Positions 1-9,877 of a stretch of 64,000 bases of DNA are shown here, in pieces; the first letter of the stretch is position 1, and every line of letters begins with the position of its first letter. Source of the DNA: Cryptomeria japonica (taxonomy: Eukaryota; Streptophyta; Pinopsida; Cupressales; Cupressaceae); contig NC_081410.1 of assembly GCF_030272615.1 (NCBI RefSeq), forward strand, positions 225,735,415-225,799,414, written 5' to 3'. The notes under the pieces were generated by a model that worked only from the letters and a program-made list of their open reading frames with translations, had not been told where the DNA came from and searched no databases. A program made the translations under genes and the position numbers.

Positions 1-1448
1 GCCAGAATTTTATAGAGGATTGAATCACCATCATGAATTTGTATGAATGGTTTTCTATTAATCATCATAAGATGATTGACAGAGTCGACTCCTTCCTCAA
101 ATTCTTCTCTCACATTAGGCCAAACTGCTTGTTGTTGATCAATTTGGGGCTGAGCAGGAGAATACAGAGCCAAATTTTTGGTAGTATTTCCATCTGAAAT
201 ATTCATATCCCCTGACTGGCATCCAATATATGCATCGACTATAGCAAGCCAAGGTCTTCCCAAAATAATCGGATATCCTCCCAATGTTTTCCCTGCCAAT
301 AGGAACAATAACCATAGCTGAAGTCTCAACCTGAAGTTTGGACATTCACTCTATGAAGTTATTATCTCCATAACCCAAGTTCATTTATTTGTCAACCCTG
401 GAATCCAAAGTAACAACTACATCTTCAATCATACCATCAGGCTGAACTGTGGAACTGTCAGCAAGTTGCAGGACTGTAGGTGTAGGTCTGAGACTAGTTA
501 TGTAAAGTTTCTGCATAATATCTCTTGTCATTACATTGATGGTTGCTCCCAAATCTATTAAATTATTCTTTATCTGAGTGCCATTGATGACTATTTTCAC
601 AATAGGACTACCAAGATCAGCATATTTAGGAATTGCAACCTTTCCTAACATAATATCAACCAATTGACCCATTACATGCACTATTTGTGGATCATTTTTC
701 TTTCTACCAAGTTTATTTAAACATCCCTCCTTAATTGCCTTACCATAAATAGGGACATCCTTAATATCTTGAAACAATGGAATTTTAACACATATGTGTT
801 TCAGCTAATCTATGATTTCAAAATTTACTTCCTCTTCCTATAGAATCTCTTTAGCTTGCAACCTCTGAGGAAATGGGGGTATTTGCTGATTTTGAGGTAC
901 TTAGGTTGCTAGGCTAGAGATTTCGTGTTCCTTTTGTATCTCAGTTATAACTGGTGGAGACGGTTTGCGTAAAGTTGTCCCAAATCTAAGGTGATTATCA
1001 CTTATAGAAAGAGAATAAGTTGGGTATTGATTAGGATCAGCTGAATAAACTTGTTGTTGTTGTTGAGGCTTGCTATTAGGATTTGACATTGGTTGAGTGG
1101 GTAGTTGTGTAGGTTTAGATGGAATAGTATTTGCAGCAGGAGGAGGCATTATCATAGGTTGTTGTGGCTACTGCATAGGTTGTTGATAACCAGATGACTG
1201 ATTTGTCCATGGTTGACCTCCTCTCCATTGAGGGGTAGGTCACCAATTCCCTTGGAATTGTTTCCATGGTCCCGAAGGTTGAGACCAATTTCCTTGTGGT
1301 TGCTGCCACTATGGAGTTTGATTGGCAAAATTTTGCCCTTTCCCTTGAGGATTATACCAATTTTTTGAGCATATGGAGATTTCCATTGATTATTTTGTGT
1401 GTAGGAATTTCCACTATAACTAGAAAAAGAAAGTGGATCGAGAGGCAT
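1..1448 (-). pseudogene. pol: G1 gag tail and retropepsin-type protease, broken
   Basis: The upstream part (about 1448-850) codes for a tryptophan-, glutamine- and proline-rich linker with a run of five glutamines, as seen at the end of plant gypsy gag proteins. Positions 777-385 hold a protease domain with the active-site motif DLGATINVM (families usually have D-T/L-G-A/S), followed by a hydrophobic strand. Near 240-290, in another frame, lies the flap-end motif GYPIILGRPWLA and then DAYIGCQSGDM, typical of plant gypsy proteases. Between the two halves (288-398) the protein sense is lost because the segment matches the element's own LTR end. In-frame stops occur at 901-903 and near 830. The enzyme would cut the gag-pol polyprotein inside the particle; this copy cannot. 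Confidence 0.8.
288..398. repeat. LTR-end-like block inside the G1 protease region
   Basis: This roughly 110-bp stretch is nearly identical, in the same orientation, to 2740-2854, the U5 end of the G1 LTR. Both begin on the plus strand with TGTTT.CC.TGCCAATAGG and stay similar through CATTTATTTGTCAACC, then diverge. It interrupts the protease between the active-site half and the GRPWLA half. Its edge at 288 coincides with the LTR terminus at 2740. Confidence 0.75.
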
Positions 1449-2616
1449 ACCTTATCTTGGAAAATTTGGCCTCCTTTGAGCAACATAGAAAACTTGTTCA
1501 ACATCTCCTTGTATTGTCTTGAAATCAGGAACTTCAAGATTTGCATCCATCTTACATTTGCAGTCTCTTTTTTTCTATCTACAATGTGGGCAAAATTTTG
1601 CAAGAATTTCATCGACTTCCTCATCTTTTTCTTAGCTAAAAGTGTATCTAATTGAGTATCCATATTTTTTATGATATCCTCCTTAAAATCCTTCAACAGA
1701 TGGCTAAGCTGCATTCGAGAAACTCCATTACTAGATGTTGATGAAGAAATTCCCATCTTGAAACACCTACTCTTCTTAGAAGAAGATCTGGAATACTTCT
1801 GACAAATTTGTCCAATGTCATTTCATGTTGATTGTGTTATGTCACCTCCTCCCATAAGATCCAAAGAATCTATGCATTCATCACTAATTCCTCTTAAAAA
1901 TATTAACTTAAGATAATCTTCACTTAGAGTACTATGCTTGGACTTCTTGACACTGAATAGAAATCTCTCCAGATAATCTTCTAGACTCTCATCTTCTTTT
2001 TGTGTCATTCTAAAAATATCATCCCCATGGCAGTCAATCCCTCTACAATAATCCTTGTATTTCACAAGAAATAATCATTTCATCTCATCCCATGTAGTGA
2101 TTGTGTTACTCCCCAGACTCATAAACCATCTCAAAGTTGATTCTTTCAAAGTGGCAGGGAGTATTTTGAGTCTATAAGCATCTGTAGTACAATCAAAACT
2201 CCTATACGGGACATCAAATTCAAACAAGAAAGTGTTGGGATCTTTTGTCACTAATCCATAGAATTTAGGAAGGGAAGAAGCTGGGATGTTCTTGAGATTA
2301 GCATTATCATGCTGATCAAAAATAGGGAACTCAAACGTTGGAGTCATAGGTGGAGGTGGGTTATTCCCACCAGGGGGTAGATTTCCTTGCATTGGGCTTT
2401 GAGGAGGAGTTACTAAATGAAGTTCCTCTTCAGGAGGTCCAAAGAGGAAATGAAGTTGTTCTCAGAAAGTTCAAATTCAAGAGGATTCAAATTATCTGTG
2501 GCTTGGTACAGTGCAGCAAAAGGATTTACATATGGGGGTTCATATAGATTGAGTCTTGTATGATTAGGACGGTTAGGAAGGAATCTACCTTGAGAATCTC
2601 TTCTTCGTTTATGCAT
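1449..2616 (-). pseudogene. gag: G1 gag (capsid region), frameshifted
   Basis: Gag would form the cytoplasmic virus-like particle that packages the element RNA. The minus strand from 2616 codes for an arginine-rich start (MHKRRRDSQGRF) and a linker. A different frame from 2392 carries the retrotransposon-gag domain with the hallmark RWFMSLGSNTITTWDEM, then KQKEDESLEDYLERF-like helices (about 2065-1823), and a basic end with QICQKYSRSSS near 1800. There is a frameshift near 2400, stops near 2065 and 1823, and a later frame change near 1440. The order and motifs fit plant Ty3/gypsy gag. The start at 2616 is the first methionine before the conserved part and sits about 100 bp after the primer site. 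Confidence 0.8.
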
Positions 2617-2710
2617 GCATATTCATGAGAATTACTTTAAATAAACTAAGTTTTCAAAAATAACTATATTGAAAGCTTGAAAATTAATAACCATAACAGG
2701 TCCTTAGTTT

Positions 2711-2739
2711 GACACCATCCCTGGCAATGACGCCAAAAA
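2711..2739 (-). other. G1 primer-binding region next to the 5' LTR
   Basis: On the minus strand, directly after the LTR end AACA, the sequence reads TTTTTGGCGTCATTGCC followed by AGGGATGG. This is the plant gypsy pattern TGGCGCC.TTGCC.GGGA found where the tRNA primer anneals, here with a few changes. It defines both the element's orientation and the LTR boundary. Confidence 0.75.
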
Positions 2740-3704
2740 TGTTTGCCTTGCCAATAGGAACAATAACCATAGCTAAAGTCTCAACCCAAAGTTTGGACAT
2801 TCACTCTGTGAATTTATTATCTCCATAAGTGAAGTTCATTTATTTGTCAACCTAGGGACGTATTACTTGAAATGGGTTTACACTATATATGCACTAAGAT
2901 CCTGTGATAGCTATTCTACATTACTGCAGCAACTAAACCTATTTGAAATAAGCAAGAAAGAATTATAACAACTGAATGACTACAAGAAAACTCAGCATTA
3001 ACAGAAAATTCTAATTAAAGAACCGTTAACTAAGTCCAAAACTGACAAACGGGAATTACTTTGTTTTCTTTGGATGCAAGAACAGCCATAGGATTTACTT
3101 CCAATGGCTGTAGGAACAGTCAATTGCTAGAACGTCTACTACAGCAAAAAGGGAAACTGAATCTAACAAATGCATAGGAATACTCACCAAGTGGGCCCCC
3201 TTGGATGAGTATATGCATACCTCAAAGATAACTCTGTATAATCGGAATAACATCATTTTATTCATTGTTTTTCAAAGGTTGATACAACACACATAATGGA
3301 AGAAAATGCTTTTAATTCTAAAAATACTCTACAACTCTATTTATGAATCTCCTATCTCTAACCTCTAAGGAGAGGCACAAGCTCTTATTTAAAAGAAAAC
3401 TATAACAACTTCCTACAATCTAGGTCATGTCGATGAAATGAGGAGGAAATCATTTATGATAGAAAACAAACGGAGTTAATCCATTGAAAATGTGGATCTC
3501 CACTAAACCGTAGCCAAGAATATAGCAAGGTGATTTTATAAGATTGATGTTTGTTGAAGACAAACATAAATGAGTCTTGTGCGCTTTTCTATTCCTTTTC
3601 CGCTCTTCACGTCCATTATTCTCTTTATTGTTTTGAATATTTAACCGTCCCTTGAATATCTCTAACTGCCTTTATGGCGTGACACAATAACTGCCTCTGC
3701 AACA
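2740..3704 (-). repeat. G1 5' LTR
   Basis: On the minus strand the LTR begins TGTTGCAGAGG at 3704 and ends GGCAAACA at 2740, abutting the primer region. It holds a TATA-like box and downstream leader sequence. The second LTR is outside the window, so the 3704 end rests only on the TG/CA termini and matching TGTT/AACA ends. Its last 115 bp (2740-2854) recur at 288-398. Confidence 0.65.
3383..3396 (-). promoter_or_regulatory. TATA-like box of the G1 LTR
   Basis: The minus strand reads TTTTAAATAAGAGC in the middle of the LTR, where a plant LTR promoter is expected; transcription would start about 30 bases further on, near 3355. Inferred from position and base pattern only. Confidence 0.45.
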
Positions 3705-4081
3705 TCTTACTTATTCCTCCAATTAAAAAGATAGAACATACAAGCAAACATATATCTATTTTAATTAATCATAACACTTATACATTTCACACATGATATT
3801 ACCTATGCCAATATACATGGAAACAAGAATAATCCACATGGCAACATGAACAATGGGTCAAAACAAAACAAGATTTAATGGGTTTAGTTAACATCTAGAA
3901 TGCATATAGTCAAACTCTAAAACATCACATGACTTAAATACTATCTCATTATATGAATTAAAACATGGAAAAAACTTATGAGTTTTAGGAATAAAAGAGC
4001 TAATATCTCAACTAATCAATTGGTTGACAAAGATCAATGACAAATTGACCAAGATTGACAAGGAGATTAAATTGATAGGCA

Positions 4082-4205
4082 CCAATTGATGAGGACCAAT
4101 CACTAATCGATCCAAATTGATGAGAGATGATGAATGACAGACGCCAATTGATGAGTACCAATAACTAATCAATCTAAATTGACAAGAGATGATGATTGAA
4201 AACAT
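4082..4205. repeat. Two tandem copies of a 62-bp unit
   Basis: Each copy starts CCAATTGATGAG and continues ACCAAT.ACTAATC.AT with AAATTGA..AGAGATGATGA. The copies start at 4082 and 4144 and differ at several bases, so the duplication is old. Confidence 0.7.
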
Positions 4206-4265
4206 ATTCAACATGATCCAAGCTTAATTGATCCAAGATGATAGATGATGATAAAGACCAAGGAC

Positions 4266-4420
4266 AAAACCCTCAACATGGCAAAGGGTTGACAATATCC
4301 AATCGACATGATAAAATGATTGACAACAACAAATATTGAAGACAAAACCCTAATTTGACATCAAGAAGGGCTAACAATGTCCAAATGACATGATAGGATT
4401 GATTACGACCAAAGATTACA
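4266..4420. repeat. Degenerate tandem pair, period about 77 bp
   Basis: CAAAACCCTCAACATGG...GACATGATAAAATGATTGAC is followed 77 bp later by CAAAACCCTAATTTGAC...GACATGATAGGATTGATTAC. The copies are much diverged; no coding sense. Confidence 0.5.
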
Positions 4421-5159
4421 ATTCAAAAAATGATGTTGACAAGACCTAATTGAAAATGCGATAAACGAAGTTGAAGGGGGAAGAAATGCAGAAGAATGAC
4501 AAGATGTCAACAAATGATAAAGATCGAATGCACGACATAGAAGAATTAATAAGATGTGAAAACCTTAAAAGAAGGTCACGCGGACATGTTAAAGTTTGGT
4601 GCCACAAGCGTTAACCATTTTTAGATGCCTACAACGTGAAATAAAACACATCAGACAAGAAGGATTGCCTCAGATTGCATCAGACTATTATGTCCTCAAT
4701 GATCTTAAATGATCATGTCCCAAGACGAGTCAGCATATTACTAAGGAACAATCCACAAGCAGAAAACAAGTGAACATGCTCCATCCTCGCCTTTCTAGTC
4801 AAAGAAATCTGGGAGATAGAATCTCAAGTCAGAGACATCCCGGAAAAGATAAAACACATGTCACCAAAATAAAATCAGAATAATCAAAAGATAAAAGAAA
4901 ACAAACAAATAGTATTTTTTATGCCAAAGTGATTTTTGTCCAGTTTATCAAGTTGATTGGATATGTCGATAAGGTGTTGTTGTGTCTACTCAATCGTAAT
5001 CTCATCATGTCATGATTTTTTTGAAGCTCAAAGCTACATGTTTATCCGAAGTGTTTGTCTTTCCAACGTTTATTATATATTTTTGGATTTTGATGAAAAG
5101 TCGTTACGATTTTTAGGGTTTTTAAATGTTTCAATTTTGTAGAGTTTCTTCAAGAATTT

Positions 5160-5404
5160 TTATGATTTTTTAAGGACATTGTGTGATTTTTATGATTTTT
5201 TCAAGACATTTTCTGATTTTTATGATTTTTATGATATTTTCGAGATATTTTATGATTTTTATGCTTTTTCAGGTTATTTTTTGGTTTTTAGGATTTTTTT
5301 TCAAAACATTTTACAATTTTAGGATTTTTTTCAGGACATTTTATGATTCTTATGATTTTTTCAAGACGTTTTATGATTTTTATAATTTTTTCAATGTTTT
5401 CCCC
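5160..5404 (-). repeat. T-rich short-period repeat of the G4 3' region
   Basis: Variants of TATGATTTTTTCAAGACATTT (minus: AAATGTCTTGAAAAAATCATA) repeat about every 25-45 bp. The same repeat in sense orientation occurs in G3 at 41160-41260, so it is part of the element and not a new microsatellite. The phenylalanine-rich reading frame through it is not a gene. Confidence 0.75.
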
Positions 5405-5929
5405 TAGTGTCTAGAGAGGTAAAAGGGATTTTGAGTGAGTGAATGAACTAACGAGACATGAATGGATAGGTGATTGATGATAGAGGCTTATGCAATTCCA
5501 AGGAATATCTCACAATAGGATAACATGTTTAATCCAAGCACAGGGACTAGATATAGCAATGTAAAGCTAGGATAGGTGTAACAAATGTCATGTGATCCAA
5601 AGGAATGGATATGTCAAGAGGATTTTTGCATTTTATGTCCTTAATTTTGATCAAGATCAAGAGATGGGTTTGGATAGAATAAGCAAGTTCAAATCATGGT
5701 AATGAAGGATAAGAGCTGAAGGGTGTGAATCAAGTGCAATAGATAGGACACACAAAGCCTATAAAGATCCTTAACCTTGTCAAGATCAAAGGTGGAAAAG
5801 GGATATGTATGGATATAAAGTAAATGAGGGATAATGGAGGATGAAGGATAATAGTTGGATGTGGTGATTAAGAAAGCATGGATGGAACTTGCCCCCAGTG
5901 AATAGTGCAAGAAATAATGGATTACGCAT

Positions 5930-5954
5930 GATGCCTGTTTGCCAGGTTTTCACC
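5930..5954 (-). other. Nested hairpin of the G4 3' region
   Basis: On the minus strand: outer arms GGTG and CATC (one G-U pair), a 4-base A bulge, inner arms CCTG/CAGG and loop GCAAA. The same topology recurs in G2 and G3 with compensating changes. Confidence 0.6.
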
Positions 5955-6207
5955 ATGGTACTTGCCCAAGGCACCACAAGAAGTGGTTTTCACACATGGA
6001 CGAAATTATTTCTCTTTACTTTTTTCTGATTTTTCACTTTTTTCTTATCTTATCTTTTTTTTTTTCTCTTTTTTTTCGTTTTCTCTTTTTCATTTTTTTT
6101 CTCACTTTTGGGAAGATAATGAATGTCCAATAGGAGATGGAAGAAGGACTCAAGCATGTTGGTTCTTTGGATGGTATCCTTGGAATATGTGTTGCAATAG
6201 ACTATGG

Positions 6208-6568
6208 CTATGAAGGTATTCTCAAAGATATTGGTAGGATAATGAAAAAGTAATATGAGATGGATGATTGGATGGAACTAGAGTATGGATTTATGCAAAG
6301 GATTGGATAAGAGGAATGGAAGGGTGAAAAAGAGGGGTTGGATAATGGATGGGATGTTGGAATAATTGTGTATGGATGGATGGAAATGTTGGCAAGATCA
6401 ACATTAGGACACACCTTGACAGGTGGTGGAGTGATGGAGGAAAATTGTATTTTGAATTTTTGGGATTTTGATGGAGAAATGACAATGAATTTTGGAAAAC
6501 GAGGACCCAAAATGGATTTGAAAGGTTTGAAAGGCTTAACAACTTGCACAAAGATGTTGGAGTCATGA
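6208..6568 (-). pseudogene. G4 proline/serine-rich coding remnant
   Basis: The minus strand carries the end of the same reading frame found at 39960-40226 in G3: segments such as KSILGPRFPK, SPSKSQKF and HPLSNPSFSPFHSS align with G3's SSILGSYAPK, FPPSKSQNL and HPIHYPTPHFHPS. The function of this tail is unknown; it lies after gag in a gypsy element that has no pol. The upstream part is missing because G2 sits there. Alternative frames in the same stretch give similar residues, so one or more frameshifts are present. Confidence 0.6.
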
Positions 6569-6613
6569 GGGGGACTAAGGGAAATGATGGATTTAATTAT
6601 CCAAGCTTAATTC

Positions 6614-6810
6614 TTCTATTAATTAAATAAATCTTTATTTATTTAATTAATTCATTTATCCTCTTCTAGCCTTATTTCTCATTTAAATAAATACATTTAT
6701 TTATTTAAATTATCCTTTTCTTAAATTAAATAAATATCTTATTTATTTAATTGATCCCACTTCTTCTATTAATTATATAAATCTTTATTTATTTAATTAA
6801 TTCATTAACC
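6614..6810. repeat. Array of AT-rich palindromes in LTR U3
   Basis: Arms of the type ATTAATTAAATAAAT / ATTTATTTAATTAAT with 3-4 base loops follow each other about every 50-60 bp, four times, spaced by CCTCTTCTAGCC-like text. The right LTR has one more at its start (about 16911-17110). Related palindromes occur in the G3 LTRs. Confidence 0.8.
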
Positions 6811-6961
6811 TTTTCTACCCATGACACATGTCATTCATCTCTTAATTCATACACTACCTACCCCTCTCATTATTTTATTATTTTCTTTACCTACCCTCTA
6901 ATCATAGCCGACCTCCTTTTACACCTCTCAATCTTATCCCTCCATTTCATATAGTGTCTTC

Positions 6962-6969
6962 TATATAAG
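6962..6969 (+). promoter_or_regulatory. TATA box of the G2 5' LTR
   Basis: TATATAAG, followed by GAGATGCTTCC and, some 70 bp upstream, a pyrimidine-rich tract. Repeated at 17306-17313 in the 3' LTR. The best promoter candidate of the element. Confidence 0.65.
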
Positions 6970-7311
6970 GAGATGCTTCCTTCATTATCAAACCCTAACT
7001 ACTTGATCAATTGACTACTTGGCATATGCGATCCTACTTGCAACCACATTCTGTTCTTTGTTGAGCTCTTGTGCACATAAAATCTGAGAGCAAATACATC
7101 AAACAAGATCAATGGAGATAGGAAGAATGGAGATCCAAACCCTATTGGACATGTGATGGTATAATCTTTGTGATTTCATTTGATTTGCATTGTCTTAGGT
7201 AATCTTCATATGTTATGGTGGATCTTTGTTGTTGTTAGGCTAGGGTTTTGTGGTTGAATTCATTTAGCCTTTCAATATCGTTATTATTGTTATCCATTTT
7301 CACCATATACA

Positions 7312-7335
7312 TTTTGACACGCCCCATGGGACATG
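7312..7335 (+). other. G2 primer-binding region
   Basis: TTTTGACACGCCCCATGGG follows the LTR end directly. It resembles the Tat-type site TTGGCGCCCACCGTGGGG (G3 has TGGCACCCACCATGGGG) with base changes and a small deletion. Position is as expected; the match is imperfect. Confidence 0.6.
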
Positions 7336-9877
7336 GATTTTTGTTAGATCTGTGTTTTTTTTTACAGATTTTTCTAACCCTATATTGTTGTTTTGTAAAA
7401 CAATTTGGAGAATAATCTTGTGCAGCTAAGGTTTTGGACACAAAATCAAGATCTTGGAGAGATTCAATCATATCTCACAAACGGCTAGGAAATTTTGCAC
7501 CAAATTTTTTTTTGCAGGTTGAAGAAAGTATTAGGAGCTCTCAATCCAAAATTCAAAATTTTTAGAGCACATTTTCATTTTCTATGAATTTTTTATGGTT
7601 TTTCATAAAAAATTAATTTTGAGAGCAACTGAGAGAATTTTTCAGATTTTATTACATTTTTGGAAATCTCTCATAATTATACATAGGATCTATTCTTTGT
7701 GATTTTAATTTTGATGCAAAATATTTCCCTAAAAATTGGATCTTTAAAAATTAGGGTTTTTCCTTATTTTGATCAGATCTCACAAATTGCTTCGAATTTT
7801 GACATCCAATTTTTTGTGTAGGTTAAGAAAAGTATTAGAAGGATTCAGTAAAAATTTTAGATTTTTTGGATCATTTTGTCAATTTATATGAATTATTTAT
7901 GAGTTTTCATAAAAAATTAATTTTGAGAGAAAATTAGCGAATTTTTTGGATTTTCTTACATTTTTGGAAATATCTTAGAATTATACATAGGATCTACTCT
8001 TTTTTATTTTAAATTTGATGCAAAATTATTCCTCAAAAATCAGATATTTGAAAATTAGGGTTTTGCATTATTTTACTCATATCTCACAAACTACTTGGAT
8101 TTGTTGTAGAAATTTTTTTATGTAGGTTTGGAAGACCATCAGAACTCTCCAGTAAAAATTTCAAATTTTTTAGATCGATTTTTCCTTTTATATGAATTTT
8201 TTATGATTTTTCATAAAAAATTAATTTTTGGAGCAAATTAGCAAATTTTATGGATTTTCTTACATTTCTGGAAATCTCTTGAAATTTTACAGGTGTTCTT
8301 TTTTTATGATGAATCATATCTTTGAATTGGTCAACAAACTGCATTGTTGAAGGCTCCTATTTCACAAAGTCTTTTGGATCTAAAATTTACCTAACTTGTG
8401 TGCTTGCAGGAAGGGGTGATTATTTCAAACAATCCAAACTACTAATAAATATTTGTTGTAGGTCCTTGGCAAGGGTTTTTGGATTTTTATTGTGTGCCTT
8501 ATTTTCATAGACTAGCAAACACTTCAATTGGTGCACTAAAATTGAATCATTGTCTTTTGTGTCTTGAGCAATAGGCTCTTTTTGTTTAATCTTTAGAGGG
8601 TCTATCTTCCTGTGTGGTCATTAGGACTACTAGTGAGAAGAGAACGACCCAAGTGGTAGCGAGGAAAACCCACCTCTTCTGAACCACTATAAACAATTGT
8701 ATTTATGGTGAAAACTATGGATAACGTGTGCTGATTAGTTCATACCGACACTATGTCTCCCCATAAACCCGTTTGATCAAATTTATTTGATCAATTGTAG
8801 GGCATAACCCCTACCGGCTGGGAGCCTTCTATATTTATAGAGCTGAAAGTTCCATAGGTATGGCCACACAAGCGAATGCCCTTACTAGCACCTTTTTGTT
8901 TTAGAAGGCAAAATCCTTCTAGTTGTTGAGGCAGGAGGTCGGACCTCTGGTAGCGGCCCACACACATACAGTTCTTAGTAGAGATACAAAGTTAACCACA
9001 GGGAGTTTTTGTGGGGACGGATGCTTGGCTAACCTGAGAAGTGAGTGCCGAGGGTGGAGCCAGTGAGGTCAAGTATCTAAGTATCCACTCTAAATAGCGT
9101 AGCCTCAGGGGTAAAACCTCATGTGGGATCAACAACTATTGTCTTGGCCAGCCATAAGAATTGTGCTTGACTTATTTTAAACATTCAAAACATTCAAGAC
9201 CAAATAGAAAAACATTGTGTCTTTTGTGTCTTCAAGTGTATGCAAAACATTTTTACATCAAACAACACACTTTTCTTGGAGTGATTTTGAGTCTATACAC
9301 TTGCAAACATTGAGTCATCATCAACATTGTGTCCTCTTGTCATGAAAAACAGTCAAACATTCAGATTTGGTCACAACCAACAACTTCACAAATTGGAAAA
9401 ATTTTACAGTCCAGCAAACAAGAGCAATCATTTTCAGAATTCTTGAGCTTCCTAGGTTGTTTCTCCAAGTTTTCATCTAGCATTCAACCTGTCTTTGGGT
9501 CTCACAAAGTTCATCATTGCTTTACATCTTGCATTAAATTTACATTTGTCTAAACTTGAGTCAAAAGGTCACTTGCTTGTCCTCATCATACTTTGTCAAC
9601 ACACTACATACAACAACATTTTGCTAAGTGGTCCCTCATCAAGGTCTATCACCTTTGGGTCTCATTTGGTCTTACTTAGAGTCAAGGTCAACTTACCTCA
9701 TCAAAAGAAACTATCATCTCTTTGGAAGTCACACCTACTCTACTACATACATACTTGGTCTTACACTTTGGACATTGCAAGTACACCTCAGATTCATTTA
9801 CATTCCATCCAACTCTTGGTCTTCCATACTTTTTCCATTTTCATCTAGTCTCACACATCTTGGTCAATACCTAGTTC
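7336..9877 (+). other. G2 5' leader, about 2.5 kb, noncoding
   Basis: No open protein-coding sense. The first kilobase is a threefold degenerate repeat (7468-8300). The part from about 8530 to 9140 (starting AATCATTGTCTTTTGTGTCTT) recurs on the minus strand at 19640-19100 in G5, and a related layout appears in the G3 leader, so it is a conserved gypsy leader domain. The last 700 bp are CT-rich and run up to the gag start AGTTCATGG at 9875. Confidence 0.7.
7468..8300 (+). repeat. Three degenerate tandem units of ~300 bp in the G2 leader
   Basis: Units start at TATCTCACAAACGGCT (about 7470), GATCTCACAAATTGCT (about 7784) and TATCTCACAAACTACT (about 8082). Each carries a T-run ending in a GCAG-, GTAG- or GTAG-like site followed by GTT..GAA, then CATAAAAAATTAATTTT and ACATTT.TGGAAATCTCT. 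Confidence 0.7.

Larger units (their letters stand above)
1..3704 (-). mobile_element. Ty3/gypsy LTR retrotransposon G1, 5' portion, runs off the left window edge
   Basis: Read on the minus strand, the order is LTR (3704-2740), primer-binding region, gag, proline/glutamine-rich linker and aspartic protease, reaching the window edge before reverse transcriptase. This is the 5' third of a gypsy element. Gag and protease motifs are clear, but the frame changes several times, so the copy is dead. The right boundary is set by a TGTT...AACA pair of LTR ends; no target-site duplication can be checked because the other end lies outside the window. Confidence 0.85.
3705..4590. other. AT-rich gap without a gene
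   Basis: I see no protein, RNA gene or clear element end here. It contains two short tandem duplications (4082-4205 and 4266-4420). It may hold the lost 3' end of the neighbouring minus-strand gypsy relic G4. Confidence 0.5.
4591..6588 (-). mobile_element. Minus-strand Ty3/gypsy relic G4 (3' part only)
   Basis: Read on the minus strand from 6588 down, this matches the 3' half of G3 (about 39950-41260 plus) block by block: the serine/proline-rich coding tail, the text around the nested hairpin, the A-rich spacer, the 'grain' of CCATTATCC repeats, and the AAAATCATAAAATGTC repeats. Further down (4940-4600) it matches the 3' region of G2 (about 14820-15060), including the block GATGTCTCT.ACT.GAGATTC. 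It therefore belongs to the same gypsy group. It is cut off at 6588 by the left LTR of G2. Confidence 0.75.
6589..7311 (+). repeat. G2 5' LTR, truncated at its start
   Basis: Matches 16932-17655 almost base for base, from TTTAATTATCCAAGCTTAATTC to CACCATATACA. The first ~43 bp of the right LTR (TGTAGACACCC...) are absent here. U3 contains four AT-rich perfect or near-perfect palindromes (6614-6810). A TATA box is at 6962-6969. Confidence 0.85.

Noticed and set aside
5183-5407. Phenylalanine-rich open frame
   Set aside because: It is the translation of a T-rich repeat that recurs, reversed, in G3; no gene features.
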